DNA from: Miscanthus floridulus
Taxonomy: Eukaryota > Streptophyta > Magnoliopsida > Poales > Poaceae
DNA: 64,000 bases
Reading direction: 5' to 3'
Assembly (NCBI RefSeq): GCF_019320115.1
Contig: NC_089593.1
Location: 39,688,675-39,752,674 of the forward strand
The first letter of the stretch is position 1, and each line of letters opens with the position of its first letter. The notes below the pieces were generated by a model. It made no database searches, had not been told where the DNA came from, and saw nothing but the letters and a program-made list of their open reading frames with translations. The position numbers were made by a program, and so were the translations under genes. Of this stretch, positions 14,214 through 29,420 are shown one piece after another.

Positions 14214-15281
14214 CGAAACAAGATTCCACTTGAGCCTCGTCACCTAGGAGTACCCATCGGGTGCGTCCAAAATGATTTTTGAGCCTATGGTACGTTTGGC
14301 ACAGACCGTGCACCTTTCTTGCACTAATACTAACACTATATCCAAACGGACCAAACGAGATTCCACTTGAGCCTCGTCACCTAGGAGTTCTATTGGGTGC
14401 GGTCAAAACGATTTCCGAGCCTTGTTTGGAACAAACCATGCACCTATCTTGCACTAATACTAACACTATCTCCAAACGGACCGAAACAAGATTCCACTTG
14501 AGCCTTGTCACCTAGGAGTACCATCGGGTGCGTCCAAAACAATTTCTGAGCCTATGATACGTTTGGCACAGACTGTGCACCTATCTTGCACTAATACTAA
14601 CACTATATCCAAACAGACCGAAACGAGATTCCACTTAAGCCTCGTCACCTAGGAGTTCTATCGAGTGTGGTCAAAATGATTTCCCTGCCTTGTTTGGAAC
14701 AACCGTGCACCTATCCTGCACTAATACTAACACTATCTCCAAACGGACCGAAACAAGATTCCACTTGAGCCTCGTCACCTAGGAGTACCATCGGGTGCGT
14801 CCAAAATGATTTTTGAGCCTATGGTACGTTGGCACAGACCGTGCACCTTTCTTGCACTAATACTAACACTATATCCAAACAGACCAAAACGAGATTCCAC
14901 TTGAGCCTCGTCACCTAGGAGTTCTATTGGGTGCGGTCAAAACGATTTCCGAGCCTTGTTTGGAACAAACCATGCACCTATCTTGCACTAATACTAACAC
15001 TATCTCCAAACGGACCGAAACAAGATTCCACTTGAGCCTTGTCACCTAGGAGTACCATCGGGTGCATCCAAAACAATTTCTGAGCCTATGATACGTTTGG
15101 CACAGACTGTGCACCTATCTTGCACTAATACTAACACTATATCCAAACAGACCGAAACGAGATTCCACTTAAGCCTCGTCACCTAGGAGTTCTATCGAGT
15201 GTGGTCAAAATGATTTCCCAGCCTTGTTTGGAACAAACCGTGCACCTATCCTGCACTAATACTAACACTATCTCCAAACGG
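14214..15281 (+). repeat. Tandem duplication of a 534-bp, four-monomer block
   Basis: Copies at about 14214-14747 and 14748-15281. Offsets were measured at 'gtgcgtccaaaatgattttt' (14261 and 14795) and 'tcgagtgtgg' (14661 and 15195). The breakpoint lies somewhere in the shared 'gaaacaagattccacttgag' segment, so the limits are uncertain by about 40 bp. Single-base losses ('gatactacac', 'ggaccaaacgag', 'ggaacaaccg', 'tacgttggcac', 'gtccaaatgaattc') cluster here and may be sequencing errors. Confidence 0.7.
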
Positions 15282-15729
15282 ACCGAAACAAGATTCCACT
15301 TGAGCCTCGTCACCTAGGAGTACCATCGGGTGCGTCCAAATGAATTCTGATCCTATGGTACATTTGGCACAAACCATGCACCTATCTTGCACTGATACTA
15401 ACACTATCTCCAAACGGACCGAAACAAGATTCCACTTGAGCCTCGTCACCTAGGAGTACCATCGGGTGCGTCCAAAACGATTTCTGATCCTATGGTACGT
15501 TTGGCACAAACCGTGCACCTATCTTGCACTGATACTAACACTATCTCCAAACGGACCGAAACAAGATTCCACTTGAGCCTCGTCACCTAGGAGTTCCATC
15601 GGGTGCTTCCGAAATGATTTTTGAGCCGTGTTTGGCACAAACCGTGCACCTATCTTCCATTGATACTAACACTATCTCCAAATGGACTAAAACAAGATTC
15701 CACTTGAGCCTCGTCACCTAGGAGTTCCA

Positions 15730-18700
15730 TCGGGTGCATCCAAAATGATTTCTGAGCCTATGGTACATTAGGCACAACCGTGCACCTATCTTGCACTAAT
15801 ACGAACACTATATCCAAATAGGCCGAAACGACATTCCACTTGAGCCTTGTCACCTAGGAGTTCTATCGGGTGCTGTCAAAATGATTTTCGAGCCTTGTTT
15901 GGAACAAATCGTGCACCTATCTTGCACTAATACTAACACTAACTCCAAATAGACCGAAACAAGATGCCACTTGAGCCTCGTCACCTAGGAGTTCTATCGG
16001 GTGCTTCCAAAATGATTTCCAAGCCTTGGTTGGCACAAACTGTGCACCTATCTTGCACTGATACTAACACTTTCTCCAAACGCACCAAAACAAAATTCCA
16101 CTTGAGCCTCATCACCTAGGAGTTCCATTGCGTGCGTCCAAAACGATTTCTGAGCGTATGGTACATTAGGCACAAACCGTGCACCTGTCTTGCACTGATA
16201 CTAACACTATCTCCAAATGGTCCAAAACAAGATTCCACTTGAGCCTCATCACCTAGGAGTACCATCGGGTGCGTCCAAAATGATTTCTGAGCCTATGGTA
16301 CGTTTGGCACAGACCGTGCACCTTTCTTGCACTAATACTAAAACTATATCCAAACGGACCAAAACGAGATTCCACTTGAGCCTCGTCACCTAGGAGTTCT
16401 ATCGGGTGCGGTCAAAATGATTTCTGAGCCTTGTTTGGAACAAACCATGCAACTATCTTGCACTAATACTAACACTATCTCCAAACGGACCGAAACAAGA
16501 TTCCACTTGAGCCTCGTCACCTAGGAGTACCATCGGGTGCGTCCAAAACGATTTCTGATCCTATGGTACGTTTGGCACAAACCGTGCACCTCTCTTGCAC
16601 TGATACTAACACTATCTCCAAACGGACAAAAACAAGATTCCACTTGAGCCTCGTCACCTAGGAGTTCCATCGGGTGCATCCAAAACGATTTCTGAGCCTA
16701 TGGTATATTAGGCACAAACAGTGCACCTATCTTGCACTAATACGAACACTATATCCAAATAGACCGAAACGAGATTCCACTTCAGCGTTGTCACCTAAGA
16801 GTTCTATCGGGTGCGGTCAAAATGATTTCCAAGCCTTGTTTGGAACAAACCGTGCACCTATCTTGCACTAATACTAACACTAACTCCAAACAGACCAAAA
16901 CAAGATTCCACTTGAGCCTCGTCACCTAGGAGTTCTATCGGGTGCTTCCAAAATGATTTCCAAGCCTTGGTTGGCACAAACCGTGCACCTATCTTGCACT
17001 GATACTAACACTATCTCCAAACGCACTGAAACAAAATTCCACTTGAGCCTCATCACCTAGGAGTTCCATTGGGTGCGTCCAAAACGATTTCTGAGCCTAT
17101 GGTACATTAGGCACAAACCGTGCACCTGTCTTGCACTGATACTAACACTATCTCCAAATGGTTCGAAACAAGATTCCACTTGAGCCTCGTCACCTAGGAG
17201 TACCATCGGGTGCGTCCAAAATGATTTTTGAGCCTATGGTACGATTGGCACAGACCGTGCATCTATCTTGCACTAATACTAACACTATATCCAAACGGAC
17301 CAAAACGAGATTCCACTTGAGCCTCATCACCTAGGAGTTCTTGTCGGGTGCGGTCAAAATGATTTCCGAGCCTTGTTTGGAACAAACCGTGCACCTATCT
17401 TGCACTAATACTAACACTATCTCCAAACGGAGCGAAACAAGATTCCACTGGAGCCTTGTCACCTAGGAGTACCATCAGGTGCGTCCAAAACGATTTCTGA
17501 GCCTATGGTACGTTTGGCACAGACCGTGCACCTATCTTGCACTAATACTAACACTATATCCAAACGGACCGAAATGAGATTCCACTTGAGTCCTATCACC
17601 TAGGAGTTCTATCGAGTGCGGTCAAAATGATTTCCGAGCCTTGTTTGGAACAAACCGTGCACCTGTCTTGCACTAATACTAACACTATCTCCAAACGGAC
17701 CGAAACAAGATTCCACTTGAGCCTCGTCACCTAGGAGTACCATCGGGTGCGTCCAAAATGATTTCTGATCCTATGGTACGTTTGGCACAAACCATGCACC
17801 TATCTTGCACTGATACTAACACTATCTACAAACAGACCGAAACAAGATTCCACTTGAGCCTCATCACCTAGGACTACCATCGGGTGTGTCCAAAATGATT
17901 TTTGATCCTATGGTACGTTTGGCACAAACCGTGCACCTATCTTGCACTAATACTAACACTATATCCAAACAAACCGAAACAAGATTTCACTTGAGCCTCG
18001 TCACCTACGAGTTCCATCGGGTGCATCCAAAACGATTTCTGAGCCTATGGTACATTAGGCACAAACCATGCACCTATCTTGCACTAATACGAACACTATA
18101 TCCAAATAGGCCGAAACGAGATTCCACTTGAGCCTTGTCACCTAGGAGTTCTATCGGGTGCTGTCAAAATGATTTTCGAGCCTTGTTTGGAACAAATCGT
18201 GCACCTATCTTGCACTAATATTAACACTAACTCCAAATAGACCGAAACAAGATGCCACTTGAGCCTCGTCACCTAGGAGTTCTATCGGGTGCTTCCAAAA
18301 TGATTTCCGAGCCTTGGTTGGCACAAACTGTGCACCTATCTTGCACTGATACTAACACTATCTCCAAACGCACCAAAACAAAATTCCACTTGAGCCTCAT
18401 CACCTAGGAGTTCCATTGCGTGCGTCCAAAACGATTTCTGAGCGTATGGTACATTAGGCACAAACCGTGCACCTGTCTTGCACTGATACTAACACTATCT
18501 CCAAATGGTCCAAAACAAGATTCCACTTGAGCCTCATCACCTAGGAGTACCATCGGGTGCGTCCAAAATGATTTCTGAGCCTATGGTACGTTTGGCACAG
18601 ACCGTGCACCTTTCTTGCACTAATACTAAAACTATATCCAAACGGACCAAAACGAGATTCCACTTGAGCCTCGTCACCTAGGAGTTCTATCGGGTGCGGT

Positions 18701-21495
18701 CAAAATGATTTCTGAGCCTTGTTTGGAACAAACCATGCAACTATCTTGCACTAATACTAACACTATCTCCAAACGGACCGAAACAAGATTCCACTTGAGC
18801 CTCGTCACCTAGGAGTACCATCGGGTGCGTCCAAAACGATTTCTGATCCTATGGTACGTTTGGCACAAACCGTGCACCTCTCTTGCACTGATACTAACAC
18901 TATCTCCAAACGGACAAAATAAGATTCCACTTGAGCCTCGTCACCTAGGAGTTCCATCGGGTGCATCCAAAATGATTTCTGAGCCTATGGTATATTAGGC
19001 ACAAACAGTGCACCTATCTTGCACTAATACGAACACTATATCCAAATAGACCGAAACGAGATTCCACTTCAGCGTTGTCACCTAGGAGTTCTATCGGGTG
19101 CGGTCAAAATGATTTCCAAGCCTTGTTTGGAACAAACCGTGCACCTATCTTGCACTAATACTAACACTAACTCCAAACAGACCAAAACAAGATTCCACTT
19201 GAGCCTCGTCACCTAGGAGTTCTATCGGGTGCTTCCAAAATGATTTCCAAGCCTTGGTTGGCACAAACCGTGCACCTATCTTGCACTGATACTAACACTA
19301 TCTCCAAACGCACTGAAACAAAATTCCACTTGAGCCTCATCACCTAGGAGTTCCATTGGGTGCGTCCAAAACGATTTCTGAGCCTATGGTACATTAGGCA
19401 CAAACCGTGCACCTGTCTTGCACTGATACTAACACTATCTCCAAATGGTTCGAAACAAGATTCCACTTGAGCCTCGTCACCTAGGAGTACCATCGGGTGC
19501 GTCCAAAATGATTTTTGAGCCTATGGTACGATTGGCACAGACCGTGCATCTTTCTTGCACTAATACTAACACTATATCCAAACGGACCAAAACGAGATTC
19601 CACTTGAGCCTCATCACCTAGGAGTTCTGTCGGGTGCGGTCAAAATGATTTCCGAGCCTTGTTTGGAACAAACCGTGCACCTATCTTGCACTAATACTAA
19701 CACTATCTCCAAACGGAGCGAAACAAGATTCCACTGGAGCCTTGTCACCTAGGAGTACCATCAGGTGCGTCCAAAACGATTTCTGAGCCTATGGTACGTT
19801 TGGCACAGACCGTGCACCTATCTTGCACTAATACTAACACTATATCCAAACGGACCGAAACGAGATTCCACTTGAGTCCTATCACCTAGGAGTTCTATCG
19901 AGTGCGGTCAAAATGATTTCCGAGCCTTGTTTGGAACAAACCGTGCACCTGTCTTGCACTAATACTAACACTATCTCCAAACGGACCGAAACAAGATTCC
20001 ACTTGAGCCTCGTCACCTAGGAGTACCATCGGGTGCGTCCAAAATGATTTCTGATCCTATGGTACGTTTGGCACAAACCATGCACCTATCTTGCACTGAT
20101 ACTAACACTATCTACAAACAGACCGAAACAAGATTCCACTTGAGCCTCATCACCTAGGACTACCATCGGGTGTGTCCAAAATGATTTTTGATCCTATGGT
20201 ACGTTTGGCACAAACCGTGCACCTATCTTGCACTAATACTAACACTATATCCAAACAAACCGAAACAAGATTTCACTTGAGCCTCGTCACCTACGAGTTC
20301 CATCGGGTGCATCCAAAACGATTTCTGAGCCTATGGTACATTAGGCACAAACCATGCACCTATCTTGCACTAATACGAACACTATATCCAAATAGGCCGA
20401 AACGAGATTCCACTTGAGCCTTGTCACCTAGGAGTTCTATCGGGTGCTGTCAAAATGATTTTCGAGCCTTGTTTGGAACAAATCGTGCACCTATCTTGCA
20501 CTAATATTAACACTAACTCCAAATAGACCGAAACAAGATGCCACTTGAGCCTCGTCACCTAGGAGTTCTATCGGGTGCTTCCAAAATGATTTCCGAGCCT
20601 TGGTTGGCACAAACTGTGCACCTATCTTGCACTGATACTAACACTATCTCCAAACGCACCAAAACAAAATTCCACTTGAGCCTCATCACCTAGGAGTTCC
20701 ATTGCGTGCGTCCAAAACGATTTCTGAGCGTATGGTACATTAGGCACAAACCGTGCACCTGTCTTGCACTGATACTAACACTATCTCCAAATGGTCCAAA
20801 ACAAGATTCCACTTGAGCCTCATCACCTAGGAGTACCATTGGGTGCGTCCAAAATGATTTATGAGCCTATGGTACGTTTGGCACAGACCATGCACCTTTC
20901 TTGCACTAATACTAACACTATATTCAAATGGACCAAAACGAGATTCCACTTGAGCCTCGTCACCTAGGAGTTCTATCGGGTGCGGTCAAAATGATTTCCG
21001 AGCCTTGTTTGGAACAAACCATGCAACTATCTTGCACTAATACTAACACTATCTCCAAACGGACCGAAACAAGATTCCACTTGAGCCTCGTCACCTAGGA
21101 GTACCATCGGGTGCGTCCAAAACGATTTATGATCCTATGGTACGTTTGGCACAAACCGTGCACCTCTCTTGCACTGATACTAACACTATCTCCAAACGGA
21201 CAAAAACAAGATTCCACTTGAGCCTCGTCACCTAGGAGTTCCATCGGGTGCATCCAAAATGATTTCTGAGCCTATGGTATATTAGGCACAAACCGTGCAC
21301 CTATCTTGCACTAATACGAACACTATATCCAAATAGACCGAAATGAGATTCCACTTCAGCCTTGTCACCTAGGAGTTCTATCGGGTGCGGTCAAAATGAT
21401 TTCCAAGCCTTGTTTGGAACAAACCGCGCACCTATCTTGCACTAATACTAACACTAACTCCAAACAGACCGAAACAAGATTCCACTTGAGCCTCG
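15730..21495 (+). repeat. Higher-order repeat, 2286-bp unit: two full copies and one partial
   Basis: Unit copies lie at about 15730-18015, 18016-20301 and a partial copy at 20302-21495. The landmark 'tgctgtcaaaatgatttt' falls at 15871, 18159 and 20445 (offsets 2288 and 2286). Walking copy 2 monomer by monomer gives 17 monomers in the order S S L L S L L S S L L S L S L L L, i.e. 10 L and 7 S, predicting 2287 bp. Other shared markers are 'gcgtgcgtccaaaacg', 'gagcgtatgg', 'ggcacaaacagtgcacc' and 'cctacgagttcc'. The partial third copy switches to another block near 'cctcgtcatctaggag' at 21491. Near-identity of copies points to recent amplification. Confidence 0.85.
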
Positions 21496-24400
21496 TCATC
21501 TAGGAGTTCCATCAGGTGCTTCCGAAATGATTTCCGAGACTTGTTTGGCACAAACCGTGCACCTATATTGCACTAATACTAACACTATCTCCAAACGAAC
21601 TAAAACAAGATTCCACTTGAGCCTCGTCCCCTAGGAGTACCATCGGGTGCGTCCAAAATGATTTTTGATCCCATGGTACGTTTGACACAAACCGTGCACC
21701 TATCTTGCACTAATCCTAACACTATATCCAAACGGACCGAAACGAGATTCCACTTGAGCCTCGTCACCTAGGACTTCTATCGGGTGCGGTCAAAATGATT
21801 TCCGAGCCTTGTTTGGAACAAACCGTGCACTTATCTTGAACTAATACTAATACTATCTCCAAACGAACTGAAACAAGATTCCACTTGAGCCTCATCACCT
21901 AGGAGTTCTATCGAGTGCTTCTGAAATGATTTCCGAGCCTTGTTTGGCACAAACCGTGCACCTTTCTTTCATTGAGACTAACACTACCTCCAAACGGACT
22001 GAAACAAGACTCCACTTGAGCCTCGTCACCTAGGAGTTCCATCGGGTGCGTCCAAAATGATTTCTGAGCCTATGGTATATTAGGCACAAACCATGCACAT
22101 ATCTTGCACTAAAACTAACACTATATCCAAACGGACTGAAACGAGATTTCACTTGAGCCTCGTCACCTAGGAGTTCTATCGGGTGCGGTCAAAATGATTT
22201 CTAAGCCTTGTTTGGAACAAACCAAGCAAATATCTTGCACTAATACTAACACTAACTCCAAACGGCCGAAACAAGATTCCACTTAAGCCTCGTCATCTAC
22301 GAGATCCATCGGTTGCTTCCGAAATGATTTCCGAGCCTTGTTTGGCACAAACCGTGCACCTATCTTGCACTGATACTAACACTATCTCCAAACGGAACGG
22401 AACAAGATTCCACTTGAGCCTCGTCACCTAGGAGTACCATAGGGTGCGTCCAAAACGATTTCTGAGCCTATGGTATGTTTGGCACAAACCGTGCACCTTT
22501 CTTGCACTAATACTAACACTATATCCAAACAGACCAAAATGGGATTTCACTTGAGCCTCGTCACCTAGGAGTTCTATCGGGTGTGGTCAAAATGATTTCT
22601 GAGCCTTGTTTAGAAGAAACCGTGCACCTGTCTTGCACTAATACTAACACTATCTCCAAATGGACTGAAACAAGATTCCACTTGAGCCTCGTCACCTAGG
22701 AGTACCATCGGGTGCGTCTAAAATGAATTTTGATCCTATGGTACGTTTGGCACAAACCATGCACCTATCTTGCACTAATACTAACACTATCTCCAAACGG
22801 ACCGAAACTAGATTCCACTTGAGCCTCATCGCCTAGGAGTACTATCAGGTGCGTCCAAAACGATTTCTGATCCTATGGTACGTTTGGCACAAATCGTGCA
22901 CCTATCTTGCACTAATACTAACACTATCTCTAAACGGACTGAAACAAGATTCCACTTGAGCCTCGTCACCTAGGAGTTCCATCAGGTGCATCCAAAACGA
23001 TTTCTAAGCCTATGGTACATTAGGCACAAACCGTGCACCAATCTTGCACTAATACGAACACTATATCCAAATAGACCAAAATGAGATTCCACTTCAGCCT
23101 TGTCACCTAGGAGTTCTATCGGGTGCGGTCAAAATGATTTCCGAGCCTTGTTTGGAACAAACCGCGCACCTATCTTGCACTAATACTAAAACTAACTCCA
23201 AACAGATCGAAACAAGATTCCACTTGAGCCTCATCATCTAGGAGTACCAACGGGTGCGTCCAAAACGATTTCTGATCCTATGGTACGTTTGGCACAAACC
23301 ATGCACCTATCTTGCACTGATACTAACACTATCTCCAAACGGACCGAAACAAGATTCCACTTGAGCCTCGTCACCTAGGAGTACCATTGGGTGCGTCCAA
23401 AACGATTTCTGATCCTTTGATACATTTGGCACAAACCGTGCACCTCTCTTGCACTGATACTAACACTATCTCCAAACGGACAAAAACAAGATTCCACTTG
23501 AGTCTCATCAGCTAGGAGTACCATCGAGTGCGTCCAAAATGATTTTTGATCCTATGGTACGTTTGACACAAACCGTGCACCTCTCTTGCACTGATACTAA
23601 CACTATCTCCAAACGGACAAAAACAAGATTCCACTTGAGCCTCGTCACCTAGGAGTACCATCGGTTGCGTCCAAAACGATTTCTGATCCTATGGTACGTT
23701 TGGCACAAACCGTGCACCTCTCTTGCACTGATACTAACACTATCTCCAAACGGACAAAAACAAGATTCCACTTGAGCCTCGTCACCTAGGAGTTCCATCG
23801 GGTAAATCCAAAACGATTTCTGAGCCTATGGTACATTAGGCACAAACCGTGCTCCTATCTTGCACTAATACGAACACTATATCCAAATAGACTGAAACGA
23901 GATTCCACTTCAGCCTTATCACCTAGGAGTTCTATTGGGTGCGGTCAAAATGATTTCCGAGCCTTGTTTGGAACAAACCATGCACCTATCTTGCACTAAT
24001 ACTAACACTAACTCCAAATAGACCGAAATAAGATTCCACTTGAGCCTCGTCACCTAGGAGTTCTATCGGGTGCTTCCAAAATGATTTCCGAGCCTTGGTT
24101 AGCACAAACCGTGCACCTATCTTGCACTGATACTAACACTACCTGCAAACGCACCGAAACAAAATTCCACTTGAGCCTCATCACCTAGGAGTTCCATTGG
24201 GTGCGTCCAAAACGATTTCTGAGCCTATGGTACATTAGGCACAAACCGTGCACCTGTCTTGCACTGATACTAACACTATCTCCAAACAGTCCGAAACAAG
24301 ATTCCACTTGAGCCTCGTCACCTAGGAGTACCATCGGGTGCGTCCAAAATGATTTTTGAGCCTATGGTACGTTTGGCACAGACCGTGCACCTTTCTTGCA

Positions 24401-25269
24401 CTAATACTAACACTATATCCAAACGGACCAAAACGAGATTCCACTTGAGCCTCGTCACCTAGGAGTTCTATTGGGTGCGGTCAAAATGATTTCCGAGCCT
24501 TGTTTGGAACAAACCATGCACCTATCTTGCACTAATACTAACACTATCTCCAAACGGACCGAAACAAGATTCCACTTGAGCCTTGTCACCTAGGAGTACC
24601 ATCGGGTGCGTCCAAAACAATTTCTGAGCCTATGATACGTTTGGCACAGACTGTGCACCTATCTTGCACTAATACTAACACTATATCCAAACGGACCAAA
24701 ACGAGATTCCACTTAAGCCTCGTCACCTAGGAGTTCTATTGAGTGCGGTCAAAATGATTTCCCAGCCTTGTTTGGAACAAACCGTGCACCTATCCTGCAC
24801 TAATACTAACACTATCTCCAAACGGACCAAAACAAGATTCCACTTGAGCCTCGTCACCTAGGAGTACCATCGGGTGCGTCCAAAACGATTTCTGATCCTA
24901 TGGTACATTTGGCACAAACCATGCACCTATCTTGCACTGATACTAACACTATCTCCAAACGGACCGAAACAAGATTCCACTTGAGCCTCGTCACCTAGGA
25001 GTACCATCGGGTGCGTCCAAAACGATTTCTGATCCTATGGTACGTTTGGCACAAACCGTGCACCTATCTTGCACTGATACTAACACTATCTCCAAACGGA
25101 CTGAAACAAGATTCCACTTGAGCCTCGTCACCTAGGAGTTCCATCGGGTGCTTCCGAAATGATTTTTGAGCCGTGTTTGGCACAAACCGTGCACCTATCT
25201 TCCATTGATACTAACACTATCTCCAAATGGACTAAAACAAGATTCCACTTGAGCCTCGTCACCTAGGAG

Positions 25270-28200
25270 TTCCATCGGGTGCATCCAAAACGATTTCTGA
25301 GCCTATGGTACATTAGGCACAAACCGTGCACCTATCTTGCACTAATACGAACACTATATCCAAATAGGCCGAAACGACATTCCACTTGAGCCTTGTCACC
25401 TAGGAGTTCTATCGGGTGCTGTCAAAATGATTTTCGAGCCTTGTTTGGAACAAATCGTGCACCTATCTTGCACTAATACTAACACTAACTCCAAATAGAC
25501 CGAAACAAGATGCCACTTGAGCCTCGTCACCTAGGAGTTCTATCGGGTGCTTCCAAAATGATTTCCAAGCCTTGGTTGGCACAAACTGTGCACCTATCTT
25601 GCACTGATACTAACACTTTCTCCAAACGCACCAAAACAAAATTCCACTTGAGCCTCATCACCTAGGAGTTCCATTGCGTGCGTCCAAAACGATTTCTGAG
25701 CGTATGGTACATTAGGCACAAACCGTGCACCTGTCTTGCACTGATACTAACACTATCTCCAAATGGTCCAAAACAAGATTCCACTTGAGCCTCATCACCT
25801 AGGAGTACCATCGGGTGCGTCCAAAATGATTTCTGAGCCTATGGTACGTTTGGCACAGACCGTGCACCTTTCTTGCACTAATACTAACACTATATCCAAA
25901 CGGACCAAAACGAGATTCCACTTGAGCCTCGTCACCTAGGAGTTCTATCGGGTGCGGTCAAAATGATTTCTGAGCCTTGTTTGGAACAAACCATGCAACT
26001 ATCTTGCACTAATACTAACACTATCTCCAAACGGACCGAAACAAGATTCCACTTGAGCCTCGTCACCTAGGAGTACCATCGGGTGCGTCCAAAACGATTT
26101 CTGATCCTATGGTACGTTTGGCACAAACCGTGCACCTCTCTTGCACTGATACTAACACTATCTCCAAACGGACAAAAACAAGATTCCACTTGAGCCTCGT
26201 CACCTAGGAGTTCCATCGGGTGCATCCAAAATGATTTCTGAGCCTATGGTATATTAGGCACAAACAGTGCACCTATCTTGCACTAATGCGAACACTATAT
26301 CCAAATAGACCGAAACGAGATTCCACTTCAGCGTTGTCACCTAGGAGTTCTATCGGGTGCGGTCAAAATGATTTCCAAGCCTTGTTTGGAACAAACCGTG
26401 CACCTATCTTGCACTAATACTAACACTAACTCCAAACAGACCAAAACAAGATTCCACTTGAGCCTCGTCACCTAGGAGTTCTATCGGGTGCTTCCAAAAT
26501 GATTTCCAAGCCTTGGTTGGCACAAACCGTGCACCTATCTTGCACTGATACTAACACTATCTCCAAACGCACTGAAACAAAATTCCACTTGAGCCTCATC
26601 ACCTAGGAGTTCCATTGGGTGCGTCCAAAACGATTTCTGAGCCTATGGTACATTAGGCACAAACCGTGCACCTGTCTTGCACTGATACTAACACTATCTC
26701 CAAACGGTTCGAAACAAGATTCGACTTGAGCCTCGTCACCTAGGAGTACCATCGGGTGCGTCCAAAATGATTTTTGAGCCTATGGTACGATTGGCACAGA
26801 CCGTGCACCTTTCTTGCACTAATACTAACACTATATCCAAACGGACCAAAACGAGATTCCACTTGAGCCTCATCACCTAGGAGTTCTGTCGGGTGCGGTC
26901 AAAATGATTTCCGAGCCTTGTTTGGAACAAACCGTGCACCTATCTTGCACTAATACTAACACTATCTCCAAACGGAGCGAAACAAGATTCCACTGGAGCC
27001 TTGTCACCTAGGAGTACCATCAGGTGCGTCCAAAACCATTTCTGAGCCTATGGTACGTTTGGCACAGACCGTGCACCTATCTTGCACTAATACTAACACT
27101 ATATCCAAACGGACCGAAACGAGATTCCACTTGAGTCCTGTCACCTAGGAGTTCTATCGAGTGCGGTCAAAATGATTTCCGAGCCTTGTTTGGAACAAAC
27201 CGTGCACCTGTCTTGCACTATACTAACACTATCTCCAAACGGACCGAAACAAGATTCCACTTGAGCCTCGTCACCTAGGAGTACCATCGGGTGCGTCCAA
27301 AATGATTTCTGATCCTATGGTACGTTTGGCACAAACCATGCACCTATCTTGCACTGATACTAACACTATCTACAAACAGACCGAAACAAGATTCCACTTG
27401 AGCCTCGTCACCTAGGACTACCATCGAGTGTGTCCAAAATGATTTTTGATCCTATGGTACGTTTGGCACAAACCGTGCACCTATCTTGCACTAATACTAA
27501 CACTATATCCAAACAAACCGAAACAAGATTTCACTTGAGCCTCGTCACCTACGAGTTCCATCGGGTGCATCCAAAACGATTTCTGAGCCTATGGTACATT
27601 AGGCACAAACCATGCACCTATCTTGCACTAATACGAACACTATATCCAAATAGGCCGAAATGAGATTCCACTTGAGCCTTGTCACCTAGGAGTTCTATCG
27701 GGTGCTGTCAAAATGATTTTCGAGCCTTGTTTGGAACAAATCGTGCACCTATCTTGCACTAATACTAACACTAACTCCAAATAGACCGAAACAAGATGCC
27801 ACTTGAGCCTCGTCACCTAGGAGTTCTATCGGGTGCTTCCAAAATGATTTCCGAGCCTTGGTTGGCACAAACTGTGCACCTATCTTGCACTGATACTTAC
27901 ACTATCTCCAAACGCACCAAAACAAAATTCCACTTGAGCCTCATCACCTAGGAGTTCCATTGCGTGCGTCCAAAACGATTTCTGAGCGTATGGTACATTA
28001 GGCACAAACCGTGCACCTGTCTTGCACTGATACTAAAACTATCTCCAAATGGTCCAAAACAAGATTCCACTTGAGCCTCATCACCTTGGAGTACCATTGG
28101 GTGCGTCCAAAATGATTTCTGAGCCTATGGTACGTTTGGCACAGACCATGCACCTTTCTTGCACTAATACTAACACTATATCCAAATGGACCAAAACGAG

Positions 28201-28750
28201 ATTCCACTTGAGCCTCGTCACCTAGGAGTTCTATCGGGTGCGGTCAAAATGATTTTCAAGCCTTGTTTGGAACAAACCATGCAACTATCTTGCACTAATA
28301 CTAACACTATCTCCAAACGGACCAAAACAAGATTCCACTTGAGCCTCGTCACCTAGGAGTACCATCAGGTGCGTCCAAAACGATTTATGATCCTATGGTA
28401 CGTTTGGCACAAACCGTGCACCTCTCTTGCACTGATACTAACACTATCTCCAAACGGACAAAAACAAGATTCCACTTGAGCCTCGTCACCTAGGAGTTCC
28501 ATCGGGTGCATCCAAAATGATTTCTGAGCCTATGGTATATTAGGCACAAACCGTGCACCTATCTTGCACTAATACGAATACTATATCCAAATAGACCGAA
28601 ATGAGATTCCACTTCAGCCTTGTCACCTAGGAGTTCTATCGGGTGCGGTCAAAATGATTTCCAAGCCTTGTTTGGAACAAACCGCGCACCTATCTTGCAC
28701 TAATACTAACACTAACTCCAAACAGACCGAAACAAGATTCCACTTGAGCC
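25270..28750 (+). repeat. Second cluster of the 2286-bp higher-order unit (one full, one partial copy)
   Basis: The marker 'tgctgtcaaaatgatttt' is at 25417 and 27703, again 2286 bp apart, and the monomers follow the same order as at 15.7-20.3 kb, at an offset of about 9546 bp. The partial copy starting near 27556 runs to about 28750 and then switches at 'cctcgtcatctaggag', exactly as the partial copy ending at 21495 does. The shared end suggests the full-plus-partial arrangement was copied as one larger segment. A one-base loss is seen at about 27219 ('gcactatactaac'). Confidence 0.8.
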
Positions 28751-29420
28751 TCGTCATCTAGGAGTTCCATCAGGTGCTTCCGAAATGATTTCCGAGACTT
28801 GTTTGGCACAAACCGTGCACCTATATTGCACTAATAATAACACTATCTCCAAACGAACTAAAACAAGATTCCACTTGAGCCTCGTCCCCTAGGAGTACCA
28901 TCGGGTGCGTCCAAAATGATTTTTGATCCCATGGTACGTTTGACACAAACCGTGCACCTATCTTGCACTAATCCTAACACTATATCCAAACGGACCGAAA
29001 CGAGATTCCACTTGAGCCTCGTCACCTAGGAGTACCATCGGGTGCGTCCAAAATGATTTTTGAGCCTATGGTACGATTGGCACAGACCGTGCACCTTTCT
29101 TGCACTAATACTAACACTATATCCAAATGGACCAAAACGAGATTCCACTTGAGCCTCATCACCTAGGAGTTCTGTCGGGTGCGGTCAAAATGATTTCCGA
29201 GCCTTGTTTGGAACAAACCGTGCACCTATCTTGCACTAATACTAACACTATCTCCAAACGGACCGAAACAAGATTCCACTGGAGCCTTGTCACCTAGGAG
29301 TACCATCAGGTGCGTCCAAAATGATTTCTGAGCCTATGGTACGTTTGGCACAGACCGTGCACCTATCTTGCACTAATACTAACACTATATCCAAACGGAC
29401 TGAAACGAGATTCCACTTGA

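Noticed and set aside
17886..18131. 81-codon frame repeated at 20172, 27430 and 45192, and related frames at 16674 and 44118
   Set aside because: The recurrence comes from copying of the 2286-bp satellite unit. The translation is just the monomer read in one frame, with no sign of selection for coding.
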